The notes beneath the pieces were generated by a model, which made no database searches, was not told the DNA's origin, and worked only from the letters and a program-made list of their open reading frames with translations. From Thermaurantimonas sp046295455 (lineage in GTDB: Bacteria > Bacteroidota > Bacteroidia > Flavobacteriales > Schleiferiaceae), in NCBI GenBank assembly GCA_046295455.1, contig JBKBNI010000002.1, positions 62,001 through 126,000 on the forward strand: a stretch of DNA of 64,000 nucleotides, given 5' to 3'. A program made the translations under genes and the position numbers. The first letter of the stretch is position 1. Each line of letters begins with the position of its first letter. Shown piece by piece: positions 25,584 through 34,494 of the stretch.

Positions 25584-26912
25584 TTAGCGCATTCCACGCA
25601 TCATACCAGCAAGACCGCGAGGCCCTCCTGACTGCATCATTTTCATCATTTTTTTCATATCCTCAAACTGCTTGATCAGCTTATTGACTTCTGTGATGTC
25701 GCGCCCGCTGCCCATAGCGATACGCTTTTTTCGCGAGCCGTTGAGAATATCCGGATTCTTCCGCTCCTGAGGGGTCATAGATTGTATAATGGCTTCCACG
25801 TGTTTGAATGCATTGTCATCGATATCAATGTCTTTCATGACCTTACCAAATCCGGGTATCATCGACATGAGATCTTTTACATTACCCATCTTTTTTATCT
25901 GTTGGATTTGAGCAAAGAAATCCTCAAAATCAAATTTATTGGTCGCAATTTTTTTGGTAAGCTTGCGTGCTTCTTCTTCATTGTATTGCTCTTGTGCCCG
26001 CTCGACCAATGAAACGACATCTCCCATGCCAAGAATTCGGTCGGCCATGCGATCGGGATGAAATACGTCGAGCGCATCGACCTTTTCGCCCAGCCCCACA
26101 AATTTGATGGGCTTATTGACAACGGAGCGAATGGATAATGCAGCACCTCCCCTTGTATCCCCATCGAGTTTGGTAATTACCACTCCGTCGTAATCCAATA
26201 CATCATTGAATGCCTTGGCAGTATTGACGGCATCCTGACCCGTCATTGCGTCGACCACAAAGAGGGTCTCCGAAGGTTTCACGCTTTTGTGAATCTGCTC
26301 AATTTCTTTCATCATCTGCTCATCGATCGACAATCGACCGGCGGTATCTATAATGACAACATTATGTCCAAGTTTCCTTGCATCTTCAATCCCTTTTTGA
26401 GCTATCTCAACAGGATTTGAATTATCTGGGATAGAAAAAACTGGTACATTGATTTGTTGCCCCAAAACTTTAAGCTGATCAATGGCGGCAGGCCTGTACA
26501 CGTCCGCTGCTACCAGCATGGGATTGCGTCCTTTTTTTCGCTTTAAATAGCTTGCCAGCTTTGCGGAGAAGGTCGTCTTACCGGAACCTTGAAGCCCTGC
26601 AATCAGAATCACAGCCGGTGAGCCTTGCAAATTGATATCGGCAGCCTCCCCCCCCATCAGTGTAGCCATCTCGTCTCGTACGATTTTTACGAGCAACTGA
26701 CCCGGCTGGAGGGAGGTGAGAACTTTTTGACCTAAGGCCTTTTCTTTGACCTTATTGGTAAACTCTTTGGCTATTTTGAAATTGACGTCAGCATCCAAAA
26801 GTGCTCGACGTACCTCCTTTAGTGTATCGGCCACATTGACCTCGGTAATTTTACCATGGCCTTTCAGTATATGAAACGCTTTTTCTAATTTATCGGTAAG
26901 ATTTTCAAACAT
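25584..26912 (-). CDS. ffh: Signal recognition particle protein Ffh (SRP54)
   Basis: Ffh binds signal peptides and 4.5S RNA for co-translational targeting to FtsY. The 442-residue protein has the N domain (1-90), GTPase motifs GLQGSGKTT, DTAGR and TKLDGDTRGG, the ALDVFHPDRMADRILGMGDV linker, and a Met-rich M domain with SMIPGFGKV and GSGRDITEVNKLIKQFEDM, the RNA-binding helix. Length is typical. It starts a unit with folD and probably glgE-hemJ-DUF2905. No SRP RNA gene was recognised in the window. Confidence 0.97.
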   Translation of the reverse strand: MFENLTDKLEKAFHILKGHGKITEVNVADTLKEVRRALLDADVNFKIAKEFTNKVKEKALGQKVLTSLQPGQLLVKIVRDEMATLMGGEAADINLQGSPAVILIAGLQGSGKTTFSAKLASYLKRKKGRNPMLVAADVYRPAAIDQLKVLGQQINVPVFSIPDNSNPVEIAQKGIEDARKLGHNVVIIDTAGRLSIDEQMMKEIEQIHKSVKPSETLFVVDAMTGQDAVNTAKAFNDVLDYDGVVITKLDGDTRGGAALSIRSVVNKPIKFVGLGEKVDALDVFHPDRMADRILGMGDVVSLVERAQEQYNEEEARKLTKKIATNKFDFEDFFAQIQQIKKMGNVKDLMSMIPGFGKVMKDIDIDDNAFKHVEAIIQSMTPQERKNPDILNGSRKKRIAMGSGRDITEVNKLIKQFEDMKKMMKMMQSGGPRGLAGMMRGMR

Positions 26913-26938
26913 TTCCTCACAATTTTTAAAAGGATCGA

Positions 26939-26946
26939 CAAAAGTA
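26939..26946 (-). promoter_or_regulatory. -7 promoter element for ffh
   Basis: Minus-strand TACTTTTG matches TAnnTTTG, 27 bases before the ffh ATG. A minus-strand TTTG at 26971-26974 lies 24 bases further up, a little longer than the usual -33 spacing. Confidence 0.45.
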
Positions 26947-27212
26947 TGGATAAGTATCCGACTGCGCGACCAAAGAGGGTTTAAAATCGACCCGCAGGTT
27001 TCCGGCAGTCGAATGAGTGATACACCACTTTTTCGGGATGAATAAAGTCCTATGAGATTTTATTATGGTCAAATTGATTTTCTCAGGTTCATTGAGCACA
27101 ACCTGTCTGGGTACGTCCTACCAAGAGACAACACCTTTGGAACGTTTTAAAAAATGGATTTGAAGAGAGGATGTACTATTTTCGCCCAATCATAATCAAT
27201 CTGAAGTATATA
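26947..27212. other. Divergent spacer between ffh and the S46 peptidase gene
   Basis: This spacer holds no convincing gene. An in-frame ATG at 27171 could extend the peptidase but would precede the signal peptide. No TAnnTTTG match is seen for the plus strand; TATTTTCG at 27177-27184 is a one-mismatch candidate. No RNA structure was recognised. Confidence 0.5.
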
Positions 27213-29366
27213 ATGAGAAAAAATCTGATTCTTACGGCCCTGGTCATTTCGATGATAATACCATCGGCGGTCTGGGCAAATGAGGGAATGTGGTTTCTGA
27301 TGCACATTGCCCGCCTCAATTACAGAGATATGCAGCGGCTCGGATTACAACTGACCGCTGAAGAAATTTACTCCATTAACAATACGAGTCTCAAAGATGC
27401 TGTCGTTCAATTTAATGGAGGGTGTACAGCCGAATTAATCTCAAGAGACGGGTTAGTGCTCACAAATCATCACTGTGGATACGGAGCTATTGCAGAGCTT
27501 TCTACTCCGGAAAATAATTACCTGAGAGACGGTTTTTGGGCAAAAACACGCGATCAGGAATTAAAGCCCAAATCACTGTTTGTGCGATTCTTCATTCGGA
27601 TGGATGATGTGACAGAAAGAATTCTCAGTAAAGTAGACAATTCTATGAGTGAAGAAGAGCGCAACCGAGTCATCCGCGAGGAAAGTGGTAAAATTGAGCG
27701 GGAAAATAGTGAAGGTGGCAAATATGTAGTGACGGTGCGGTCTTTCTACGAAGGAAACGAATTCTATTATTTTGTTTATCAAGATTTTTCGGATGTTCGA
27801 TTGGTTGGCACGCCTCCAGAAAGCATCGGTAAATTTGGTGGCGATACTGACAACTGGGAGTGGCCAAGACATACTGGCGATTTCTCTCTCTTCAGAGTCT
27901 ATGCCGGACCAGACAACCAGCCCGCTGCATACAGCACGTCCAATGTTCCTTTTAAACCCAAGCATTTCTTTCCAATTTCGCTTGCCGGTATCAAAGAAGG
28001 AGATTTCGCAATGATATTGGGATATCCCGGCCGCACCAACCGCTGGCTTCCTTCGGCCGGCGTACAGCAAAATATTTCCTATGCCTATCCGGCCTGGGTA
28101 GAAGGCTCAAAGCTGGGCATGGATGTGATGAAAAAATATATGGACAGAGACAATTCCGTACGATTGATGTATGCCACAAAATATTCGCAGGTAGCCAATT
28201 ATTGGAAAAACCGGCAAGGTATGATCGATGCTCTTACCAAACATCGCACCGTAGCTAGACGTCAAAGGCAGGAACGTGATTTCCAACGATGGGCCAATCG
28301 TCAGGAAAATAAAGAGCTCTACGGCAGTGTACTCTCAGATATACAAGCATACTATGAGGCCACCAACCACAAAGCCCGCCATGACAATTACCTGCTTACT
28401 ACACTTCGCACCGCGTCTCTTTCCATATTGCCCGTCCGGATCAAAAATTCGGTGGATGTACTGCTTAAGGCCGACGGTGACCGCCGACAGATGATTCAGG
28501 AGAGGTTATTTTCGACCATTGACGAGCAGTATGCAAGCATGTACATGCCTTTGGAAGAAGAAGTGCTCGCAGCACAGCTATCTTTGTACAGCAGCAAATC
28601 ATCTCCATATCCCATCGCACCCTACATAGATGAGCTTCGCAAACGCACCAATGGAAATTTTAGTGAATACATTGCTCAGGCTATTAAAGTAAGTATATTC
28701 TCTTCCGCCGAACGGCTGAAAGCTGCCATTCAACTTGGGGATGCCGATCTTATAGAGGCGGACCCGATTTATAAAATCTCGAGTGCACTCTTTGAGAAGT
28801 ACCGGGAGGAAACCCCGGAACAAAAAGAACTCGAAGCAAAGTTCAGCAGGGCATTTCGATTGCTGGTAGATGGCACCCGAAAAGCCAACCCAAAGCGCGC
28901 CTATTATCCCGATGCCAACAGTACTCTTCGACTTACGTACGGCACTGTTCGAGCTCTGCCAAAAGACCCGCGCAACGATGCTTCGCGTAACTACTACACG
29001 ACCCTTCGGGGGAAAGTAGCCAAATACAAGCCCGGGGATGAAGAATTTGACCTTCCCCAACGCCTGATCGATCTATACAATGCCCGCGACTTTGGGGCAT
29101 ATGCCGACCGCGCCGGTCATATGCCAGTCAACTTTTTGACGGACAACGATATTACAGGTGGTAATTCCGGCTCTCCCGTTCTCAATGGAAAAGGAGAACT
29201 CATTGGATGCGCCTTTGACGGTAATATTGAAGCCATGGCGGGTGACGTCATATTTGATGATAAACTTCAGAGAACCATTAATGTAGATATCCGCTATGTT
29301 CTGTTTATCATTGATAAGTTTGCAAATGCAGGTCACTTGCTCGACGAAATGGAAATCAGAAAATAG
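27213..29366 (+). CDS. S46-family dipeptidyl-peptidase, DPP7-like
   Basis: S46 peptidases are periplasmic exopeptidases that release dipeptides. From the ATG at 27213 the 717-residue protein has a signal peptide (MRKNLILTALVISMIIPSAVWA) followed at once by NEGMWF, as in DPP7 and DPP11. The triad is visible: His in TNHHCGYGAI, Asp in DNWEWPRHTGDFSLFR, Ser in GGNSGSPVLNGKG. The residue that sets P1 preference lies in CAFDGN: Gly here, as in Porphyromonas gingivalis DPP7 (hydrophobic P1), rather than the Arg of DPP11 (acidic P1). It is monocistronic, with a strong terminator just after it. Confidence 0.94.
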   Translation: MRKNLILTALVISMIIPSAVWANEGMWFLMHIARLNYRDMQRLGLQLTAEEIYSINNTSLKDAVVQFNGGCTAELISRDGLVLTNHHCGYGAIAELSTPENNYLRDGFWAKTRDQELKPKSLFVRFFIRMDDVTERILSKVDNSMSEEERNRVIREESGKIERENSEGGKYVVTVRSFYEGNEFYYFVYQDFSDVRLVGTPPESIGKFGGDTDNWEWPRHTGDFSLFRVYAGPDNQPAAYSTSNVPFKPKHFFPISLAGIKEGDFAMILGYPGRTNRWLPSAGVQQNISYAYPAWVEGSKLGMDVMKKYMDRDNSVRLMYATKYSQVANYWKNRQGMIDALTKHRTVARRQRQERDFQRWANRQENKELYGSVLSDIQAYYEATNHKARHDNYLLTTLRTASLSILPVRIKNSVDVLLKADGDRRQMIQERLFSTIDEQYASMYMPLEEEVLAAQLSLYSSKSSPYPIAPYIDELRKRTNGNFSEYIAQAIKVSIFSSAERLKAAIQLGDADLIEADPIYKISSALFEKYREETPEQKELEAKFSRAFRLLVDGTRKANPKRAYYPDANSTLRLTYGTVRALPKDPRNDASRNYYTTLRGKVAKYKPGDEEFDLPQRLIDLYNARDFGAYADRAGHMPVNFLTDNDITGGNSGSPVLNGKGELIGCAFDGNIEAMAGDVIFDDKLQRTINVDIRYVLFIIDKFANAGHLLDEMEIRK

Positions 29367-29389
29367 TCAATACAAAGCAATAAAAATCG

Positions 29390-29422
29390 AAAGCCCCCGG
29401 CCCTCCGCCGGGGCTTTTTTTT
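29390..29422 (+). terminator. Rho-independent terminator after the S46 peptidase gene
   Basis: AAAGCCCC (29390-29397) pairs perfectly with GGGGCTTT (29410-29417), with further G-C pairs possible inside the loop, and is followed by a run of eight T. A textbook intrinsic terminator, 24 bases after the stop. Confidence 0.88.
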
Positions 29423-29491
29423 ACTATTTTGAGCGATGCAAGGCAAAAACGCCGAGTAAATATTTTTAATCTTTATAATCATTCTAAACAG

Positions 29492-29499
29492 TAACTTTG
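29492..29499 (+). promoter_or_regulatory. -7 promoter element for sufS
   Basis: TAACTTTG matches TAnnTTTG, 20 bases before the ATG at 29520 and just after the peptidase terminator. Confidence 0.45.
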
Positions 29500-29519
29500 T
29501 TTATACTTTAAATTTTAAG

Positions 29520-30749
29520 ATGAATTCCCTGACCTTCTCTGTCGAACACATCAGAAAAGACTTTCCAATACTGTCCGTCACTGCACATGGAAAACCTCTG
29601 GTTTACTTTGACAATGCAGCCACCAGTCAGAAACCTTTGCAAGTAATCAAGTGCGTTGCGGAATATTATTCCTCCTACAACAGCAATGTGCATCGGGGAG
29701 TCCATACTCTCAGTCAATTGGCCACCGATGCTATGGAGAGCGCCCGACAGACCATAGCTCATCACATCAATGCTGCACACTCTCATGAGATCATATTTGT
29801 GCGTGGGGTGACTGAAGCCATAAATCTCGTGGCTTATTCATATCTGAGCATTGTGCCTAAAGGCAGCCAGATCCTTATATCTTCTCTGGAACACCATTCT
29901 AACATCGTACCCTGGCAGCTGGCAGCCGAGAGGTACGGATTGAAACTAAATGTCATCCCGATGGACACGGCAGGGGTTCTCGATCTGGATGCGTATGAAA
30001 TCCTGCTTGATGCATATCCAACTGCCTTGGTGGCAGTGAATCACATATCAAATGCCCTGGGGACGATCAATCCGCTTAAAAAAATGATACACATGGCTCA
30101 TGCCGCCGGCGCAGTCACTCTGATCGATGGAGCACAGAGTATTCCTCACATGGAGGTTGATGTTCGAGATTTGGGAGCAGACTTCTACGCAATTTCTGGA
30201 CACAAATCCTGCGGACCTACCGGCATAGGTGCTCTCTACGGTCGTGAAGAGCTGCTGAATGCCATGCCCCCATTTATGGGTGGTGGAGAGATGATCAGGA
30301 CCGTCTCATACCAGCACAGCACTTGGGCTGATCTTCCTTTTAAGTTCGAAGCGGGCACCCCGAATATCGCAGGAGCTATCGGGTTTGGCGAAGCAATCCG
30401 CTATTTACAAGGTATCGGCCTGGATAATATTGCTGCCTATGAAAAGGAACTACTGGAATATGCCACTGCTTTGCTACTTGATTTGGGTTCTGTAACTATA
30501 TATGGACAAGCACCTGAAAAGGCATCTCTTATCAGTTTTAATGCAGACGGCTGTCACCCCTATGACATTGGAACTCTCCTCGATCAATACGGAATTGCCG
30601 TACGTACAGGGCACCACTGTGCCCAACCCATAATGGATTTTTTCCAAATCCCGGGTACGGTACGTGCCTCTTTTGCATTTTACAACACCAAGGAGGAGAT
30701 AGACCAGTTTATCCTGGCATTAAAAAAAGCAATAAAAATGCTTCGTTGA
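29520..30749 (+). CDS. sufS: Cysteine desulfurase SufS
   Basis: SufS takes sulfur from cysteine for iron-sulfur cluster assembly. The 409-residue fold-type I PLP enzyme has YFDNAATSQKP, LEHHSNIVPWQ (His125/126 stack on PLP), Lys229 in SGHKSCGPTGIG binding PLP, and the persulfide-forming Cys367 in VRTGHHCAQP. The RTGxHCAxP loop is the group II (SufS/CsdA) form, not IscS. No sufBCD or sufE genes are adjacent, so the rest of the pathway is elsewhere. It converges with the M1 peptidase gene. Confidence 0.95.
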   Translation: MNSLTFSVEHIRKDFPILSVTAHGKPLVYFDNAATSQKPLQVIKCVAEYYSSYNSNVHRGVHTLSQLATDAMESARQTIAHHINAAHSHEIIFVRGVTEAINLVAYSYLSIVPKGSQILISSLEHHSNIVPWQLAAERYGLKLNVIPMDTAGVLDLDAYEILLDAYPTALVAVNHISNALGTINPLKKMIHMAHAAGAVTLIDGAQSIPHMEVDVRDLGADFYAISGHKSCGPTGIGALYGREELLNAMPPFMGGGEMIRTVSYQHSTWADLPFKFEAGTPNIAGAIGFGEAIRYLQGIGLDNIAAYEKELLEYATALLLDLGSVTIYGQAPEKASLISFNADGCHPYDIGTLLDQYGIAVRTGHHCAQPIMDFFQIPGTVRASFAFYNTKEEIDQFILALKKAIKMLR

Positions 30750-30811
30750 GCGCTTGACATTATCACGGACACCGGCAAATTTTACCCCACTATTCGGACG
30801 TAAAAGTTGGT

Positions 30812-30861
30812 AAAAAGCACTTAAAGCGATCAAAAATTTTCAAGGAGTTTTAGTGCTTTTT
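30812..30861. terminator. Perfect 10-bp inverted repeat between convergent sufS and M1 peptidase genes
   Basis: AAAAAGCACT at 30812-30821 is the exact reverse complement of AGTGCTTTTT at 30852-30861, with a 30-base loop that contains the M1 stop codon. The T-rich right arm and position between converging genes suggest a bidirectional terminator, but the loop is long. The right arm encodes the last residues of the peptidase. Confidence 0.4.
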
Positions 30862-33247
30862 CATATTTCCATTCGGGCCATATTTTCCTGTACTTTTTTA
30901 GCTCATTTTTTATCCGTTTTTTTAATCTTTTGTCTTCGATTGTTTTTAAATAGGAGGCTGCTTTTACAGGTAAAGATCTGTCGTAATGCCCGAGTGCGTG
31001 AATACATATTACAATCAACGATTCATCTACAAAATTTACACGCTTCAGATAGTCAATGGCCTGTATTCGTACAGATGCCATATACTTTGTACCTGCAAAG
31101 CGGGCGACCTCCATTAAGGATTCGTTAGTTTTCAAAATTTCTGCTTCGGCTATTGCCACCTGAAGGCGTTCATTCTGGGTAGTAAATGATTCGTAGATTG
31201 AAAACTTTCTCTTATACTCTAAAAGTTTATCCGGATAGGCATTTATCAGCCTGATAAAGGCTGCTGCTCTCACCATTGGATTAATCGATTCAGCGAATTT
31301 AATTAATTCATTTTTTGGTCTGTTTTTCCAGAAATGAATATCCGTGTGTCGTAAGATTGCGAATTGTACCCGCTCATCTTGAATCAAACTAAAAAAATTC
31401 CAGATATTCGGTTTGGTCACATTACGTCCAAACGCATCCACCCAATTTGAAAGGGCAGAAATATCGCTTTCATTTTGTACAAATTCAATGTCTGATTCTA
31501 AAAATTTACTATGGCTCAGACGATACACAAATAACCGATCAAAAGAGTTCGACGCATATCGGGAAATATTTCTGTTTGGATCATGAATCTTTATCCAATC
31601 AATGAGTTGTAACTTACCAGGATCAGGATTTACCATTAATACATGCTCACTGGCATCAATGGGTATAAAGAATGTGTCCGTTTTTGAATGAATTTCTACG
31701 GGAACGTTCATGGTTCTATGTGTTGTTTTGACCTCTATGTTAAATATCAGTCGAAAGACTTTAGAAGACTCCGGAGCATAAACATTTTCCTGGTCAAAAA
31801 TCACCATCAGTTTTTTTGAATTTCTGTCAGAAAGCTCACTCCATGTGCACTTCATTCCCGGCATTCCCGAACCATAAATCCACTGATCCCAGAACCACTG
31901 CAAATTTCTTCCTGTGACCTCATGAAAGCAGTAGAGCAAATCCTCAGTGTGTGCATTTCTGAATCGATATCTCTCGAGAAATACCTTCAATGCACGATAA
32001 AAAGGCTCATCACCCACCCATTGGCGAAGCATGTGAAGGACTACTCCACCCTTTTGATAATGGCGGGCTGTTCCTGCCTCTGAATGCGCCAGTGGAAGAC
32101 TGTTTTGTGACTCCTGATAGACGACCCTTGCAATGGCTTGACGAACTTTAGATGAAAATTCAAAATCCCCTTCAATCCATTGATTGGACAGAAGGTCAAA
32201 GTAGGTCGCAAAACTTTCGTGTAGCCAATGATGTCTTGCACTCCATGCGGTGACCAGATTTCCAAACCATTGGTGCGCCATTTCGTGGGCATTTACAAAG
32301 TGGTAATTTCGAAACTTCTCTGTATTGGTATCGCTTAAAAACACCTCTCCAAAGATCACTGCCCCGGTATTTTCCATGGCCCCGTAAATAAAATCGACCA
32401 CAGGAATCTGCCTGTAAGGACCGGGCCAGGGATATGGAATGTTTAGTAGCTCTTCAAACTTCTGCAAAAAAAGCCTGCTGTGGCGATAGGTGGATTCACC
32501 GGCATAGGCTGCTTCAGGGTATACGTACTCCTCAAATTCCATGACTCTTCCTTCCGTAGTCAACGAAGAAAGTACGGGAATGTAGTCACCGATGGCTATC
32601 ATGATCAGGTACCCGGGATGGGGTTGATCCTGCAAATAATGCCATCTGATCTTATCACGCAGGGTATCAGCCGCGACAAGTCGCCCGTTGGATATTGCTC
32701 TGAAATGGCGGTCAAAGCTTATAATCACTTCGGTGGTCAATTTATCGTGCTGCTCGTCGTAGTAGGGTATCCAGTGCCGGTGGTCTATCCCCTGGCCTTG
32801 CGTCCAAATTTGCTTTCTGGACTGGTCAGTCGGATCGTCCCATCCGGTGAAGTATATCCCTTTGGAGGGATACACTGAATAGGTTATTTCCAGGATATGA
32901 ACTTGATCTGCCGATAGTTTTTCAGGAAAAATGACAAGTCCGCTGTCGAGATTTTTAAAATTTGCTGCTTGACCATTGAGCTGTATGGCTGATACTTCAA
33001 ATCGAATTGCATCCAGCCATATGCTGTCCACCGGCCGATAAAGTGTACTGAACTCAAGGGTTGCCTTACCCTTGACCAACCCTTTGTAGGGATCCGGATC
33101 AATTTCGAGTTTCAGATGATGCATGTCAATGATGCGCTCCCGTGGTGCCCACCGGACATCCAAAGGGTGACAAACTGATTTATCCTGAGCGGATGTAGGG
33201 ACTAAAAAGCAATAAAAAAAGAATGCTAAAACGAATTCTTTAGACAT
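30830..33247 (-). CDS. M1-family zinc aminopeptidase, exported
   Basis: M1 peptidases remove N-terminal residues from peptides. The 805-residue protein has a signal peptide (MSKEFVLAFFFYCFLVPTSA), the exopeptidase motif GAMEN (289-293), and the zinc site HEMAH (321-325) with the third ligand Glu344 in WLHESFATYF. The C-terminal ~350 residues are the beta and HEAT-like domains. The first 22 bases overlap the dihydroorotase-like gene; no later Met would keep the signal peptide, so this start is retained. It is the last of four overlapping genes. A periplasmic or surface peptide-scavenging role is inferred. Confidence 0.93.
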   Translation of the reverse strand: MSKEFVLAFFFYCFLVPTSAQDKSVCHPLDVRWAPRERIIDMHHLKLEIDPDPYKGLVKGKATLEFSTLYRPVDSIWLDAIRFEVSAIQLNGQAANFKNLDSGLVIFPEKLSADQVHILEITYSVYPSKGIYFTGWDDPTDQSRKQIWTQGQGIDHRHWIPYYDEQHDKLTTEVIISFDRHFRAISNGRLVAADTLRDKIRWHYLQDQPHPGYLIMIAIGDYIPVLSSLTTEGRVMEFEEYVYPEAAYAGESTYRHSRLFLQKFEELLNIPYPWPGPYRQIPVVDFIYGAMENTGAVIFGEVFLSDTNTEKFRNYHFVNAHEMAHQWFGNLVTAWSARHHWLHESFATYFDLLSNQWIEGDFEFSSKVRQAIARVVYQESQNSLPLAHSEAGTARHYQKGGVVLHMLRQWVGDEPFYRALKVFLERYRFRNAHTEDLLYCFHEVTGRNLQWFWDQWIYGSGMPGMKCTWSELSDRNSKKLMVIFDQENVYAPESSKVFRLIFNIEVKTTHRTMNVPVEIHSKTDTFFIPIDASEHVLMVNPDPGKLQLIDWIKIHDPNRNISRYASNSFDRLFVYRLSHSKFLESDIEFVQNESDISALSNWVDAFGRNVTKPNIWNFFSLIQDERVQFAILRHTDIHFWKNRPKNELIKFAESINPMVRAAAFIRLINAYPDKLLEYKRKFSIYESFTTQNERLQVAIAEAEILKTNESLMEVARFAGTKYMASVRIQAIDYLKRVNFVDESLIVICIHALGHYDRSLPVKAASYLKTIEDKRLKKRIKNELKKYRKIWPEWKYEKALKLLENF

Positions 33248-34494
33248 GTATTTTTATTTACTACGTAAGCGATCTTGCCTTTTAATCTTCTGTCAAAAAA
33301 AGGTGAATTAAGAGACCTGAAATCTGAAAAATCATCCTTCTTAATCACATGCGTTTTATCCAGGTCTACGAGGCAGTAGGATTTGATGTTTTCGGTCGAT
33401 AGTCCAAGTATTTTGGCAGGATTTATACACATCTTTTCCATAAGGAGGTCTAATGAAAAAAGACCGGATTCTATCAAAGTGCCGAATACAAATGGAAGAG
33501 TGAGCATGCCGTATTCTGCCTTATCAAATTCACATATCTTTTCCTCAAACGTGCGCGGTTGATGGTCTGCAGAAATAGCATCAATTGTTCCATCTTTTAC
33601 GGCTTTAATGAGGGCATCTTGAGTGACATCATCCCGAAGGGGAGGATCCGTTTTGTAATTGCTGTCGAAATTCTCCAGCATAGCATCTGTAAGAAGCAAA
33701 TGATAAAAATTCACATCCGCAGTCACCGGCAGACCCTCATCTTTTGCTTTTCGGATCAGCTCTATGCTCTCTATCGTCGATATCGACTGAAAATGCACCC
33801 GGCAGCCCGTATATCGCACGAGGTCCAAATCCCTTTTCAGACCAATGGACTCAGCGATAGAAGGAATGCTCTTCAAACCCAATCTGGTAGAAAAAATCCC
33901 CTCGTGTACCATGCCATAACGAAGTAAATCTGAATCTCCCGGTGTGAGCATTAGGGGCACTTCCAACTGTTTAGCATACTGCATGGCAAGCAGAAGGAGC
34001 TTGGTATTTTTTATCCTGCGTTTGTAATCCGAAAACGCAATTGCCCCTGCACCCCTCATATCATACATTTCGGCCAGTTCGAGACCATCTGATTTTTTGG
34101 TCACGGCACCGGCAGGCAGTAGTTGCACGAGTTCGTTTTGAGCTGTTTTTAATTGATATTCAATGCCTTGGCATTGGTCGGTGACCGGTACGGTCAGTGG
34201 CATGGTAACTACGTGGGTGAAGCCACCCATTGCCGCCAGTTGAGCCAGCTCAGCAAGCGCTTCACGGTCTTCGCGTCCTGGTTGGTTGGCTTCGGCATGC
34301 AGTTCGATCAGGCCGGGAAGAAGGGTCAAATGACTACCGTCTACCACGTATTCACTCTCGTCCTGCGCCTCAGATGAAGGTCTTATGTCTAAACCTGAAT
34401 CATGTACAAACAGGTCGCACTCCACGCCAGACAACGCATGGCCGGGCACTTGATTAGCGACCCGTCTGAAAAGAGTATTTGAAATATGCTCCAT
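33226..34494 (-). CDS. Dihydroorotase-like amidohydrolase lacking the HxH metal motif
   Basis: The 422-residue protein aligns in layout with dihydroorotase, the third enzyme of pyrimidine synthesis: LLPGLIELHAEANQPGRED, GGFTHVVTMPLT, VHFQSIST, TADVNFYHLLLTD and ISADHQPR. The metal-binding HxH of active enzymes is HAE here, and the later DHxPH is DHQPR, so two or more zinc ligands are missing. Bacteroidota often carry such a homologue, comparable to the inactive PyrX partner of aspartate transcarbamoylase. The ATG at 34494 overlaps the stop of the BatA-like gene as TGATG; a Met 23 codons earlier would start inside that gene. Activity as a true dihydroorotase is doubtful. Confidence 0.85.
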   Translation of the reverse strand: MEHISNTLFRRVANQVPGHALSGVECDLFVHDSGLDIRPSSEAQDESEYVVDGSHLTLLPGLIELHAEANQPGREDREALAELAQLAAMGGFTHVVTMPLTVPVTDQCQGIEYQLKTAQNELVQLLPAGAVTKKSDGLELAEMYDMRGAGAIAFSDYKRRIKNTKLLLLAMQYAKQLEVPLMLTPGDSDLLRYGMVHEGIFSTRLGLKSIPSIAESIGLKRDLDLVRYTGCRVHFQSISTIESIELIRKAKDEGLPVTADVNFYHLLLTDAMLENFDSNYKTDPPLRDDVTQDALIKAVKDGTIDAISADHQPRTFEEKICEFDKAEYGMLTLPFVFGTLIESGLFSLDLLMEKMCINPAKILGLSTENIKSYCLVDLDKTHVIKKDDFSDFRSLNSPFFDRRLKGKIAYVVNKNTCLKNSF

